64,000 bases of DNA, from assembly GCA_964647485.1 (NCBI GenBank), contig CAZYHV010000010.1:1-64000 (forward strand). The letters are read 5' to 3'. Numbering within the stretch: position 1 is the stretch's first letter; every line of letters starts with the position of its first letter. The notes below the pieces were generated by a model that saw only the letters and a list, made by a program, of their open reading frames with translations, did no database searches and had not been told where the DNA came from. The stretch comes from FW021-bin31 sp964647485. Its GTDB lineage: Bacteria; Bacteroidota; Bacteroidia; Chitinophagales; Chitinophagaceae. Below are positions 1 to 8,120 of this stretch, in pieces. The position numbers were made by a program, and so were the translations under genes.

Positions 1-104
1 ATTTTAAACGATTTTTAGAGTTGTTTCAAAAAAATGGTGAATATTGCGGGTTAACAAAGGAATGTTCTTCTTATAACCACTTTTTTCTTTAACTTCGTCA
101 TCTT

Positions 105-386
105 ATGGGAGAAATAAGTTTAAGCGATGCACTCAAAGATTATCTTCGGCACAGTCCGTTCCGAAAACAAATGACCGAAGTGAAAATTCAATCCATCTGG
201 GAAAAAGAGATGGGAGGTACAATAGCAAAATATACCCGCTCCATCAAGATTTTTAATAGAAACCTGATTATATCGACGGATATTGCTCCACTAAAACAAG
301 AATTATCTTATTCAAAAGAAAAGATTAAAGACAGAATCAACAAAGCCATGGGGGAAAAATTGATTGACAAAGTTATTATTCGTTAA
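105..386 (+). CDS. DUF721 / DciA-like protein
   Basis: A 93-residue protein of the DUF721 family, related to the helicase-loading factor DciA. In Bacteroidota such short proteins are common and usually unnamed. The N-terminal part (about residues 5-45) has the family pattern of an LRHSPFRKQM segment followed by a Trp in QSIWEKEMG, then 'TRSIKIFNRNLIIST' and 'LKQELSY', which match the typical family strand-helix core. It is small, basic and lacks a signal peptide, so it is cytoplasmic. Its last 4 bases overlap the 3' end of the convergent permease gene. A role in replication is known for DciA homologues but is only inferred here. Confidence 0.85.
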   Translation: MGEISLSDALKDYLRHSPFRKQMTEVKIQSIWEKEMGGTIAKYTRSIKIFNRNLIISTDIAPLKQELSYSKEKIKDRINKAMGEKLIDKVIIR

Positions 387-1441
387 TTCAGTACAATTCT
401 CGGATCTAATTGTGCATAGAGAATATCGGCAAGCATATTGACAAAGACAAAAAGAACAGAAATCACCAATAAACTACCCATAACGACCGGAAAATCAAAT
501 TTCATGAGTGCATCTACGGTTGTTTTTCCTATTCCTTTCCATCCAAAAATATATTCTACAAAAAAAGATCCCGCCATCAGACTGGCCAGCCATTCTGTAA
601 TGGCAGTCACCACCGGATTTAAAGCATTCTTGAGCGCATGTTTAAATAAAATCGTACGCTTCTTTAAACCTTTTGCTTTCGCCGTACGAATATAATCCTG
701 ACGGAGAACGTCCAACATCGCACTGCGGGTCAACTGTACGATGATAGCTAAAGGACGAATACCTAAAGTTAAGGCCGGAAGAATAATATTTTCCCATCTC
801 ACTTCTCTTCCATAGAAAGGATCAAAATCATATAAACTACCGGTCATCTGCAAGTGAGTCCAATCGTTTAAAAGATAACCAAAGAGATAAGCAATCACAA
901 TACCGGTAAAAAAGGAAGGCGCCGAAATGCCTATCACACTAGAAAATACAGCTCCGGTATCCATCCAGGTATTCTGTTTTACAGCTGCTAACATTCCCAA
1001 TAAAACACCAACAATTGTTGCAAAAACCATTGCCACTAATGCCAAAATAATCGTATTGGGAAGCGTCTCCATCAGAATATTCCATACTTCCTTCTTGCTT
1101 TGATAGGATCGCCTCAAATAAGGATATTTTAAAACTAAAGTCCTTTGAGAAGAAAATTTGAAAAGGATCACATGCTTTCGTTTTGCCTGCAAAGGATAAT
1201 CCTTATCCAAAACGCCAATGGGAGAAAGATCATTTAAATAAAGTAGATATTGTAAATAGAGCGGCTTGTCCAGGTACAACTGATGTCGTACATTCTCCAA
1301 AGAAGAAACATCGGCCCTTTGCCCTAATGTCAACCTGGCAGGATCGGCAGGAAGTACATTAAATAAAAAGAAGACCAAGGTTACCACGCCAAAAATGACG
1401 AGTAATCCATAACTCATTCTTTTTATTAAATAATGTATCAA
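383..1441 (-). CDS. ABC transporter permease, DppB/OppB type
   Basis: Inner-membrane permease subunit of a peptide/nickel-type ABC importer (BPD_transp_1 family). It begins with the typical N-terminal membrane helix (YLIKRMSYGLLVIFGVV) and a LPADPARLTLG segment. The conserved EAA loop lies near the C-terminal third (DYIRTAKAKGL), where the permease contacts the ATPase. Length (352 residues) is slightly over the family norm, with an extra periplasmic stretch at about residues 70-115. The start is a TTG overlapping the TGA of the upstream DoxX-type gene (TTGA), which suggests translational coupling; the first ATG would cut into the first helix. No ATPase or binding protein is adjacent, as is usual for this permease in Bacteroidota. 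The substrate cannot be told. Confidence 0.88.
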   Translation of the reverse strand: MIHYLIKRMSYGLLVIFGVVTLVFFLFNVLPADPARLTLGQRADVSSLENVRHQLYLDKPLYLQYLLYLNDLSPIGVLDKDYPLQAKRKHVILFKFSSQRTLVLKYPYLRRSYQSKKEVWNILMETLPNTIILALVAMVFATIVGVLLGMLAAVKQNTWMDTGAVFSSVIGISAPSFFTGIVIAYLFGYLLNDWTHLQMTGSLYDFDPFYGREVRWENIILPALTLGIRPLAIIVQLTRSAMLDVLRQDYIRTAKAKGLKKRTILFKHALKNALNPVVTAITEWLASLMAGSFFVEYIFGWKGIGKTTVDALMKFDFPVVMGSLLVISVLFVFVNMLADILYAQLDPRIVLN

Positions 1442-2589
1442 TATTTAAGAATTAACTTTCCATTTTTGGGAGAAGGAACTGCTCCGGAAGGCATGTCCAG
1501 ATAAGACCATTTTCCCTCTATCACCCCTCCATGCAACAACATTAAGCAGGGATTACTCCTCGCCGCCGTCTTAATGATAACACCATCCATTTGTAAAAAA
1601 GGAAAATGAAGGCTGTCTTTCTGCTTAAAATGATCTACCTGCCCCTGAAAAGAGGTAGTAATACCATAAACAGGAATATCAAAACGTTGACAATCTTCCT
1701 GTAAATGTCGGATTTTTTTCTGCCAGCCTTTTTGCTCGGCATCCGTTGTACTTTTCACAAAAAACAAAAAGGTATAACCTTCGTTCTGAAGAATTTGCTC
1801 GGTAAACTTATTTCCTGCAAAATCGGTAATAGAAAAATCGGTAATCTTTGGCTGCGCATCTCCCTTTTGAATCAATTTATCTTTTCTATTAACAAAATGC
1901 CAGGTACTATCCTGCCACGGAATACTATCTTCAGAAAATTCTTTTTCCTGACCATTTTTCTCATAAACAAAGACGGAGGCATATTTATCCGGTGTCGCTC
2001 CGGGAGGAAGTTTCATCAGCTCCGGAATATTATTTCCCACCTGATAAGGAAGACAATCTACAATAGGCAAATGACGGAGCACATGACGTTGCAATCCAAA
2101 AGAGAATACAACAGAAGCCAACATCAAGCCCCAGGTCAAAAATCCACCAAGGAAAGGATGAATACTCCTCCGATGTCTATACAAGAAAAAGACTAAGATA
2201 AGAAGGATAACATCCTTGGTAAAAGAGGTTCCTGCCGTAATAGGAAGACAATCCCCAAAACAACCACATTCATGAATACTTCCACTAAGATAAGAATAGC
2301 CCGTAAGAAAGGTAAAAAAGACGATCAAAATCAACAATAACGGACCAAAAATCCTCATTTTAAATCCTAACAAAAGCGCTACTCCGGCAATAATTTCAAA
2401 CGCGATCATGATGATTGCAAAAGTCAGTGCCGCAGGTACCAAAAAATGAAGATGTAAAACGTGAAAATATTCATCCATTTTATAACTTAACCCCAAAGGA
2501 TCATTGGCCTTTACCAAGCCGGAAAAGATAAACAACAGACCAACCAGAATACGGAAAAGAAAAATAAGAACTTTTTTTAAACCACGCAT
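1438..2589 (-). CDS. DoxX/MauE-like membrane protein with redoxin-like C-terminal part (BT_3928 type)
   Basis: A 383-residue membrane protein. The N-terminal half (about residues 5-165) has five hydrophobic helices of the DoxX/MauE type, including FSGLVKANDPLG in the first helix and loop. A Cys-rich loop, ECGCFGDC (about residue 107), is typical of MauE-like disulfide-related proteins. The C-terminal half (about 230-383) looks like a thioredoxin-fold domain without a CXXC pair (ITDFSITDFAGNKFT). Proteins of this architecture are widespread in Bacteroidota. The role is probably redox or membrane quality control, but this is inference. It overlaps the downstream permease by 4 bases and is preceded by the DUF1599 gene only 11 bases upstream, so the three are probably one operon. 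Confidence 0.82.
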   Translation of the reverse strand: MRGLKKVLIFLFRILVGLLFIFSGLVKANDPLGLSYKMDEYFHVLHLHFLVPAALTFAIIMIAFEIIAGVALLLGFKMRIFGPLLLILIVFFTFLTGYSYLSGSIHECGCFGDCLPITAGTSFTKDVILLILVFFLYRHRRSIHPFLGGFLTWGLMLASVVFSFGLQRHVLRHLPIVDCLPYQVGNNIPELMKLPPGATPDKYASVFVYEKNGQEKEFSEDSIPWQDSTWHFVNRKDKLIQKGDAQPKITDFSITDFAGNKFTEQILQNEGYTFLFFVKSTTDAEQKGWQKKIRHLQEDCQRFDIPVYGITTSFQGQVDHFKQKDSLHFPFLQMDGVIIKTAARSNPCLMLLHGGVIEGKWSYLDMPSGAVPSPKNGKLILKY

Positions 2590-2600
2590 TTTATCCGAAT

Positions 2601-3155
2601 TTAAATCTCTATATTTTCTGTAATTTTAATAAGTGCAAAAGCAGCATAATTGACAATATCGGAAAAATTAGCATCTATACCTTCAGAAACTACTGTTTTT
2701 CCATGTTGTTCAATAATCTTACGTATACGTTGTAATTTTGAAAGAATCAGATCCACCATTGACTGCTGCGTCATTTGTCTCCAGGCTTCCCCATAATCTG
2801 TATTTTTATCCAGCATCAACTGACGTACACCATCCGCCTTCTCTTTATAATACTTCTCTACTTCTTCTGTCGGCAACTCCCACTGATCATCCTTAGGCAG
2901 ACTCAACTGTATCAAGGCAATAATACCATAATTAATAATACCTCTGAATTCATTCTCAATACTATCTGCTATCACCTGTTGCCCTGTTTCCTGAATTTGA
3001 CGAATACGCAGCGCCTTTATCATTATCTGATCTGTGATCGATATCGGTCGCAATACCCGCCAGGAAGTCCCATAGTCTTTGGTTTTATTCTTAAAAACAG
3101 TGATACATTTCAGCATTTCTTCATCATATTGCTGTAGGGTTTGTTTTTCCTTCAT
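2601..3155 (-). CDS. DUF1599 domain protein
   Basis: A soluble protein built of two similar halves: 'KTKDYGTSWRVLRP' and 'KNTDYGEAWRQMTQ' each open an alpha-helical repeat followed by 'IRQIQETG' and 'LQRIRKIIEQHG'. This duplicated pattern is the mark of DUF1599, and its function is unknown. The open frame continues upstream to 3221, but that would overlap the divergent folP start, and the extra 22 residues look non-coding. I therefore choose the ATG at 3155 (start MKEKQT). Placement directly beside and divergent from folP recurs in this phylum. A candidate -7 box for this gene (TATTTTTG on the minus strand, 3208-3215) would place the transcript start downstream of the longer start codon, supporting the shorter form. 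Confidence 0.85.
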   Translation of the reverse strand: MKEKQTLQQYDEEMLKCITVFKNKTKDYGTSWRVLRPISITDQIMIKALRIRQIQETGQQVIADSIENEFRGIINYGIIALIQLSLPKDDQWELPTEEVEKYYKEKADGVRQLMLDKNTDYGEAWRQMTQQSMVDLILSKLQRIRKIIEQHGKTVVSEGIDANFSDIVNYAAFALIKITENIEI

Positions 3156-3166
3156 CTCTATTTCAT

Positions 3167-3174
3167 TAAATTTG
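3167..3174 (+). promoter_or_regulatory. candidate -7 box for folP
   Basis: TAAATTTG matches the Bacteroidota -7 consensus TAnnTTTG exactly and lies 26 bases before the folP ATG. It is followed by CAGTAT, as is the minus-strand mnmA box. No clear -33 element was identified. Prediction from sequence only. Confidence 0.5.
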
Positions 3175-3199
3175 CAGTATACATTCTCAATATCCAATA

Positions 3200-4063
3200 A
3201 TGACACCCAAAAATACATCAATAATGCCTACTTTCTCAATGAATGTAGGAGGAAAGTTAATTTCTATCGACAAACCCATGCTGATGGGGATTCTCAACTG
3301 CACTCCCGACTCTTTTTATTCCGGAAGTAGATACAACAACGAGGATATTGTACTTAAAAAAGCGGAACAAATGCTGGAAGAAGGAGCCGATTTCTTGGAT
3401 ATTGGAGGACAAAGCACCCGTCCCGGCGCCCCATTATTGTCTGCTGAAGAAGAAATTCTAAGGGTACTTCCGGCAATAAAAGCGGTAATAAAAAACTTTC
3501 CAAAAGCATTGATTTCGATCGACACTTATCACGCTAAAGTAGCGCAAGCAGCTGTGGATCATGGTGCCGTCATCATTAATGATATCAGTGCCGGGGAAAT
3601 GGACGATGAAATGATTCCGCTGGCAGGAAAATTGAGAACACCCTATATCGCCATGCATATGCAGGGAAAGCCTACTCACATGCAGGATCGGCCCCATTAC
3701 GAAGATGTTGTCAGGGAAGTGTTCGATTATTTTATTCATAAAAAAGAAGAATGTAAAAAAGCAGGAATTTCGGATTTAATTATTGACCCTGGATTTGGCT
3801 TCGGAAAAAATTTATCGCATAATTATCAGTTACTGCACCACCTCAAATTATTTCATCAATTAGGCCATCCTCTTCTTATCGGGATCTCCCGAAAATCAAT
3901 GATATATAAATTGTTAAAAAGTTCACCGGAAGAAGCATTAAATGGAACATCTGCATTAAATTTGTTGGCTATTCAACAAGGCGTACAGATTCTAAGGGTT
4001 CATGATATCAAGCCTGCGAAAGAATTGGTACAAATTTGGCAGTATTTTGCAGAAAATACCTAA
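3200..4063 (+). CDS. folP: Dihydropteroate synthase
   Basis: Cytoplasmic enzyme of folate synthesis, joining 6-hydroxymethyl-7,8-dihydropterin pyrophosphate with p-aminobenzoate. The family signatures are intact: GILNCTPDSFYSG near residue 30, 'DIGGQSTRPGA' near 70, SIDTYHAKVA around 110, 'INDIS', DPGFGFGKN around 200, and GISRKSMI plus RVHDIKP at the end. Length (287 residues) is normal for a TIM-barrel DHPS. An alternative start at 3224 (MPTFSMN) is possible. It is followed 37 bases later by cdaA on the same strand, a common order in Bacteroidota, so the two are probably co-transcribed. Confidence 0.96.
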   Translation: MTPKNTSIMPTFSMNVGGKLISIDKPMLMGILNCTPDSFYSGSRYNNEDIVLKKAEQMLEEGADFLDIGGQSTRPGAPLLSAEEEILRVLPAIKAVIKNFPKALISIDTYHAKVAQAAVDHGAVIINDISAGEMDDEMIPLAGKLRTPYIAMHMQGKPTHMQDRPHYEDVVREVFDYFIHKKEECKKAGISDLIIDPGFGFGKNLSHNYQLLHHLKLFHQLGHPLLIGISRKSMIYKLLKSSPEEALNGTSALNLLAIQQGVQILRVHDIKPAKELVQIWQYFAENT

Positions 4064-4100
4064 TTTTTATTATATTAACCGAGCATAAAACTTTACTTTA

Positions 4101-4910
4101 GTGATTCACCTTTGGGGATATACCTTTCGTTGGCTTAACATTCTGGATGTACTTATTGTCATCTTTTTGATTTATCAACTCTATCGAGTGCTACGAGGGA
4201 GTATTGCCTTTAAGATTTTCTGGGGTATCGTAGTCATCTACATTGCTTATCTCATTGTTCATGCCTTAAGAATGCCTTTGCTGACCAGTATTCTCGACAA
4301 CTTCATAAGAGTTGGAATATTGGCCATAATTGTTATTTTCCAACCCGAGATAAGAAGGTTTTTACTCCTTTTAGGAGAAAATATTCCCTTCAGTGAAAAT
4401 AATATATGGAAAAGACTCTTATCCTCAGATAAGACAAAAGATGCCGAAAAAAGAAAGAGATTGGTCAGACTTATAGCTTTAGCGTCAGCAAATCTGGCAA
4501 ACACATACACCGGCGCATTAATTATTATTACAGACAGCCAGAATTACAAAGTAAAATTTAACACCTCTTCAGGAGTCGTTATCAATGGAGAAGTTTCTGC
4601 TCGACTTTTAGAAACCATCTTCAAAAAAAACAGCCCCTTACATGATGGAGCCGTCATCCTTGCAGCGGGAAAATTAGTCGCCGCCAAAGTAGTACTGCCG
4701 GTTTCTAAAAACCCTGCTCTGCCGAAACGGATAGGTCTACGCCACCGCTCAGGCGTAGGCGCTACGGAGCAAAGTGATGCCCTCGCTATCATCGTTTCTG
4801 AGGAACGAGGCAATATTTCCTATGCAAAAGAAGGAGAACTCCACATGAATGTATCTTTAGATGATTTGAAAAAACAAATTAATGAGAAACTGCTGAAAGA
4901 TGCCGTGTAA
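4101..4910 (+). CDS. cdaA: Diadenylate cyclase (c-di-AMP synthase)
   Basis: Membrane-anchored DAC-domain enzyme making cyclic di-AMP from two ATP. Three hydrophobic helices fill about residues 10-85. The DAC domain follows with both catalytic signatures: LHDGAVIL (DGA motif) and LRHRSGVG (RHR motif). Length of 269 residues is typical for CdaA. The start is a GTG, fitting the normal short N-terminus before the first helix. Position immediately after folP recurs in Bacteroidota. No CdaR-type regulator gene is adjacent. Confidence 0.95.
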   Translation: MIHLWGYTFRWLNILDVLIVIFLIYQLYRVLRGSIAFKIFWGIVVIYIAYLIVHALRMPLLTSILDNFIRVGILAIIVIFQPEIRRFLLLLGENIPFSENNIWKRLLSSDKTKDAEKRKRLVRLIALASANLANTYTGALIIITDSQNYKVKFNTSSGVVINGEVSARLLETIFKKNSPLHDGAVILAAGKLVAAKVVLPVSKNPALPKRIGLRHRSGVGATEQSDALAIIVSEERGNISYAKEGELHMNVSLDDLKKQINEKLLKDAV

Positions 4911-4957
4911 GGTATTTTCATCTCAGCTATTCCCTTCTCCTTTTTAATCAATCCTCA

Positions 4958-6052
4958 TCACTTCATTTCTTTGCCCATACTCACAAATAGCTCCAGCCAA
5001 TTTTTATAGATGGCTTCTTTTATGGTCAAATGTTTCATTTTCTTCATTTCTTTTAAAGAATAAGGCATCAAATAATGGCCAAACCAACCACTTACGACCC
5101 TTTTCGACTTTCTCATAAAATTTGCCAATTCTGCCGTATCACATCTTAAAGGAAAAGTCTCTTCTACTAAAATGGGTTTTCCGACTTCATAAAATTTCAA
5201 CTGTCGGTCTGCTTTTTCTAAATCCTCGCTTTCCGGATAAATATGTGCACACATAAAGTCCAATAATGGTTCCACCGTATCAAAAACAGCGTTGGACCAG
5301 GTAGCAAAGCCGATAGTGATTAAGGTTTGTGGATCTTTTCCTCTGATAGCTTCTGTCATCTTTTTGGTCCATTCATACGCTATTTCCCGTTTACTTCTAC
5401 CCGCCGGATACAAAGAGAGATACTGACAAAAATCATATTTTCCGAGATGACCGGTATACCAACTCGTATCTTCAGGATTACCTTTGATTACCGGTTCATT
5501 GATTAAATCATAACAGAAAATGGCAGGATCGCTTTTTCCGGTCTCAGCAACAATACGCCAAAATGCCATCTGTGTCTCCCAACGTTCTTTTTCAGACAAA
5601 GTATCGTACCATTGTTTTCTAGCCGTCGGTCGATATTCTGCCAAGCCCGTGACATCTATGTATAAACCCACTTTATGAGCGAGTTCAATCAAATGTCTAA
5701 AGCCTTGCAAAGCCTGAGGGTTGGCATCTGTGGGAGATTGCATCACTAAATCATATTCCAACGTTATTCTCACAGAATTCCCACCCATCCTCTTCATTTT
5801 TTCAAAATCAGAACGTACAGTATCCCACACCGGAGCGTTTCTATCTTTTATAATCACATCATAATGACCATAATTCATTCCCCAGGGATGAAAGATTTCC
5901 CCGGTAGCTTGCAGACGAAAATCCTTTTTGTCTTTAGATACAATAACCTTCTGCATGACTCTCCCCGTCGTATCAACCCTTTGAGAGGAATGTGCATTCC
6001 TATTATTGAAAACCAATAATAAAAAAAAGAATATCATTCCCCGTCTTAACAT
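4958..6052 (-). CDS. Secreted glycoside hydrolase, GH5-like (cellulase superfamily)
   Basis: A 364-residue TIM-barrel glycosidase with an N-terminal signal peptide (GMIFFFLLLVFNN). Family features: HPWGMNYGH at the first strand, GGNSVRITLEYD, acid/base Glu in YDLINEPVIKG (about residue 185), 'FMCAHIYPE', and nucleophile Glu in PILVEETFP (about residue 297). The layout fits clan GH-A, closest to GH5-type mannanases or related enzymes; the exact substrate is not evident. It is monocistronic between the convergent cdaA and the mnmA gene and is not part of the pectin operons further on. Periplasmic or exported by inference from the signal peptide. Confidence 0.8.
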   Translation of the reverse strand: MLRRGMIFFFLLLVFNNRNAHSSQRVDTTGRVMQKVIVSKDKKDFRLQATGEIFHPWGMNYGHYDVIIKDRNAPVWDTVRSDFEKMKRMGGNSVRITLEYDLVMQSPTDANPQALQGFRHLIELAHKVGLYIDVTGLAEYRPTARKQWYDTLSEKERWETQMAFWRIVAETGKSDPAIFCYDLINEPVIKGNPEDTSWYTGHLGKYDFCQYLSLYPAGRSKREIAYEWTKKMTEAIRGKDPQTLITIGFATWSNAVFDTVEPLLDFMCAHIYPESEDLEKADRQLKFYEVGKPILVEETFPLRCDTAELANFMRKSKRVVSGWFGHYLMPYSLKEMKKMKHLTIKEAIYKNWLELFVSMGKEMK

Positions 6053-6079
6053 AATTATAGTCGTTTAATGAAAAACATA

Positions 6080-6099
6080 CAGAGGCAAACAGAGGCAAA
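6080..6099. repeat. short direct repeat
   Basis: Two perfect back-to-back copies of CAGAGGCAAA upstream of the GH5-like gene, just before the hairpin at 6132-6160. No function is apparent. Confidence 0.6.
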
Positions 6100-6131
6100 A
6101 CAGACATAGATAGACGTGATCCACAGTAAAG

Positions 6132-6160
6132 ACGCACGATCGTGCATCTCTATCGTGCGT
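6132..6160 (-). terminator. hairpin downstream of mnmA
   Basis: ACGCACGAT (6132-6140) pairs with ATCGTGCGT (6152-6160), 9 perfect base pairs with an 11-base loop, beginning 2 bases after the mnmA stop codon. The arm also contains a 12-base palindrome GCACGATCGTGC (6134-6145). There is no strong T-run after it on the minus strand, so it may be a weak terminator or a REP-like palindrome rather than a classic terminator. Confidence 0.45.
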
Positions 6161-6162
6161 TT

Positions 6163-7338
6163 CTATGCAATCACTCCTGATCCTATTAATTCCTCCCCAC
6201 GATACCATGCTGCAAACTGTCCGGGCGTAATCCCACGCTGTAATTGATCAAAAAGGATATACACCCCTTCTTTTTTTCGAATAACCGTTGCTTTTTGTAA
6301 AGGCTGCCGATAACGAATACGAACTTGCATTTCATACTTCTCTCCCACTGCTAATGAATCATTCGGATTGATAAAATGCACTTCCTCAGGAAACATCTTC
6401 AATGCTCGTCTGTTTAAGCCGGGATGTGACCCTTTCTGGCCCGAAAAAACCAAATTATGTACTGTATCTATCTGTAAGACAAAAGATGGATGGGGACGCC
6501 CCCCAATATGTAATCCCTTCCGTTGTCCTACAGTATAGTAATGAGCTCCCTGATGTTCGGCAACTTTTATCCCTTCCTCTTTATTAAAAGAGAAAGGCTG
6601 TGCCAATGTAGCTACATTTTCTTCAGTAGCCGGAAGCTCATGATAGTTTCTTATTTTCTCCAGATCAGGATCTATTTCTAAAATGTCTCCTTTCTTGGGT
6701 GCGAGTTTCTGTTGTAAAAAAGTAGGTAAACTTACTTTTCCAACAAAACATAAACCTTGAGAATCTTTCTTTCCTGCCGTAGACAGACCAGCTTCTTTTG
6801 CTATTTCTCTTACTTCCGATTTTAACAAATCTCCAATGGGAAACAAAGCTTTCGCCAGTTGTTGCTGGTCAAGCTGACATAAAAAGTAGGATTGGTCTTT
6901 CCCCGGATCTTTTCCTTTTAATAAATGATGATATCCCTTCTCATCCGTCCTCTTCCGGCAATAATGCCCGGTAGCTACATAATCTGCCTGTAAATTCATT
7001 GCAGCTTTTAAAAAGACGTCAAATTTGATTTCCCGGTTACAAAGTACATCCGGATTAGGCGTTCTCCCTTTTTCATACTCTGCAAACATATAATCGACAA
7101 TCCGCTCTTTATACTCTTCACTCAAATCCAATACATAATAAGGTATCCCTAGATGCTCTGCTACCGAAAGTGCATCATTAGAATCATCTATCCAGGGACA
7201 TTCATTCGACTTAATGACTGTATCATCATGCCAATTTCGCATAAAAACGCCAATCACTTCGTAGCCCTGCTCCTTTAACAAATAAGCAGCTACGCTGGAG
7301 TCTACCCCCCCCGATAATCCGACAACTACTCGTTTCAT
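6163..7338 (-). CDS. mnmA: tRNA-specific 2-thiouridylase MnmA
   Basis: Cytoplasmic enzyme that installs the 2-thio group on U34 of Lys, Glu and Gln tRNAs. The N-terminal PP-loop is intact (GLSGGVDSSVAAYLL, residues 8-22). The catalytic cysteines are visible in 'PDVLCNREIKF' (about residue 100) and 'DSQGLCFVG' (about residue 197). 'YVATGHYC' and 'KDQSYFLCQL' are further family blocks, and the C-terminal beta-barrel contains 'YTVGQRKGLHIGG'. Length of 391 residues is slightly above the usual 360-370. A minus-strand TAATTTTG box only 4 bases before the ATG would give a nearly leaderless mRNA. Confidence 0.96.
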   Translation of the reverse strand: MKRVVVGLSGGVDSSVAAYLLKEQGYEVIGVFMRNWHDDTVIKSNECPWIDDSNDALSVAEHLGIPYYVLDLSEEYKERIVDYMFAEYEKGRTPNPDVLCNREIKFDVFLKAAMNLQADYVATGHYCRKRTDEKGYHHLLKGKDPGKDQSYFLCQLDQQQLAKALFPIGDLLKSEVREIAKEAGLSTAGKKDSQGLCFVGKVSLPTFLQQKLAPKKGDILEIDPDLEKIRNYHELPATEENVATLAQPFSFNKEEGIKVAEHQGAHYYTVGQRKGLHIGGRPHPSFVLQIDTVHNLVFSGQKGSHPGLNRRALKMFPEEVHFINPNDSLAVGEKYEMQVRIRYRQPLQKATVIRKKEGVYILFDQLQRGITPGQFAAWYRGEELIGSGVIA

Positions 7339-7342
7339 ACTG

Positions 7343-7350
7343 CAAAATTA
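7343..7350 (-). promoter_or_regulatory. candidate -7 box for mnmA
   Basis: Minus-strand TAATTTTG, an exact TAnnTTTG match, ends 4 bases before the mnmA ATG. If used, the transcript would start at or next to the start codon (leaderless). Sequence-based prediction only. Confidence 0.4.
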
Positions 7351-7425
7351 AGGATAAAAGAGGAAAGCTCAGCGCTTCTTCCACGCTCCCCTCTTTATGC
7401 TTTCCGCTTTTTCCTCCAAAAACCT

Positions 7426-7433
7426 TATATTTG
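7426..7433 (+). promoter_or_regulatory. candidate -7 box for the CoA-binding gene
   Basis: TATATTTG matches TAnnTTTG exactly and lies 16 bases before the ATG at 7450. The -33 element is not clear. Confidence 0.45.
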
Positions 7434-7449
7434 GGATAGAAAAAGAAAA

Positions 7450-7827
7450 ATGATGTCCAAATCCAAAGAAACGCTCGTATTGGGGGCTTCAGACAATCCC
7501 AAAAGATATAGTTTCAAAGCCATCCACAAACTCAGACAACACGCCCATCCCGTTCTGGCCATTGGAAACAGGCAAGGAAAGGTAAGAGATGTTACTTTCA
7601 GTAGAAAACGTCCACAACCCGATTCCTTACATGTAGATACCGTAACGCTGTACCTGAATGCTAAAAATCAAGAGGATTACTACGATTATATTTTAGCTCT
7701 TCATCCCAAAAGGATAATCTTTAATCCGGGGGCAGAAAATCCGGAGTTAGAAAAATTGGCAGAAATACATCATATTAAAGCTTTAAAAGCCTGCACCCTG
7801 GTCTTACTAAGTACCGGGCAATTTTAG
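7450..7827 (+). CDS. CoA-binding domain protein (YccU-like)
   Basis: A small cytoplasmic Rossmann-fold protein of the CoA_binding_2 family. 'ETLVLGASDNPKRYSFKA' at residues 7-24 is the family opening (VLGAS.NP.RYS). 'HPVLAIGNRQG' and 'PKRIIFNPGAENPEL' follow in the usual order, and the C-terminal 'ACTLVLLSTG' replaces the common ACTL.ML.TGQF ending. Length of 125 residues is standard. Function in the cell is not established for this family. It is transcribed away from mnmA, and its start may be either of two consecutive ATGs. Confidence 0.88.
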   Translation: MMSKSKETLVLGASDNPKRYSFKAIHKLRQHAHPVLAIGNRQGKVRDVTFSRKRPQPDSLHVDTVTLYLNAKNQEDYYDYILALHPKRIIFNPGAENPELEKLAEIHHIKALKACTLVLLSTGQF

Positions 7828-8120
7828 TCTGTGCATTGATAGGGCGTTTTAAGTTGAGGAGTCGATGATTCCACTTTTTTCATTTCGATCCTTGTTATTC
7901 GTAGGTTTGAAATAAAAGTCTCTTTTCAAAAGAAAGGAGCTTATGAGTAACAAAGACAGTTGATTATAATCCATTCTCCAGACATAAAAACTTGAAGTCA
8001 TTTTGAACCAAGTGAACAATCTTGTCAATAAAAAATTGCAGGAGCAGCCTCCTAATTTTGGAGTATTCCGGTAAGCAGATCCTAAATAGTGTCAAAATTC
8101 ATTCCCCCCGGATACAGACT
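7828..8120. other. intergenic region without a recognised gene
   Basis: Nearly 300 bases between the convergent CoA-binding gene and the PorP/SprF gene. Apart from the terminator-like hairpin at 8030-8053 I see no convincing ORF, RNA or repeat. All frames are closed by stops. Confidence 0.6.
8030..8053 (-). terminator. terminator of the main PUL operon
   Basis: On the minus strand AGGAG pairs with CTCCT across a 4-base loop, followed within a few bases by a run of six T (plus-strand A-run 8030-8035). It lies about 70 bases after the stop of the last operon gene (PorP/SprF). The stem is short (5 bp), so confidence is moderate. A competing CTCC/GGAG pairing with the segment just upstream is also possible. 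Confidence 0.45.

Noticed and set aside
3..92. Short open frame entering from the window edge (about 29 codons)
   Set aside because: It could be the tail of an upstream gene, but the sequence shows no recognisable family and is too short to support a call.
1705..2196. 163-residue open frame antisense to the DoxX-type gene
   Set aside because: Shadow frame: composition is unlike a protein and the sense gene is well supported.
3156..3221. Longer start for the DUF1599 gene
   Set aside because: It would overlap the divergent folP start and adds residues not expected in the family.
7828..8120. Possible remnant of a mobile element between the CoA-binding and PorP/SprF genes
   Set aside because: No terminal repeats or recognisable transposase fragment could be read in any frame.
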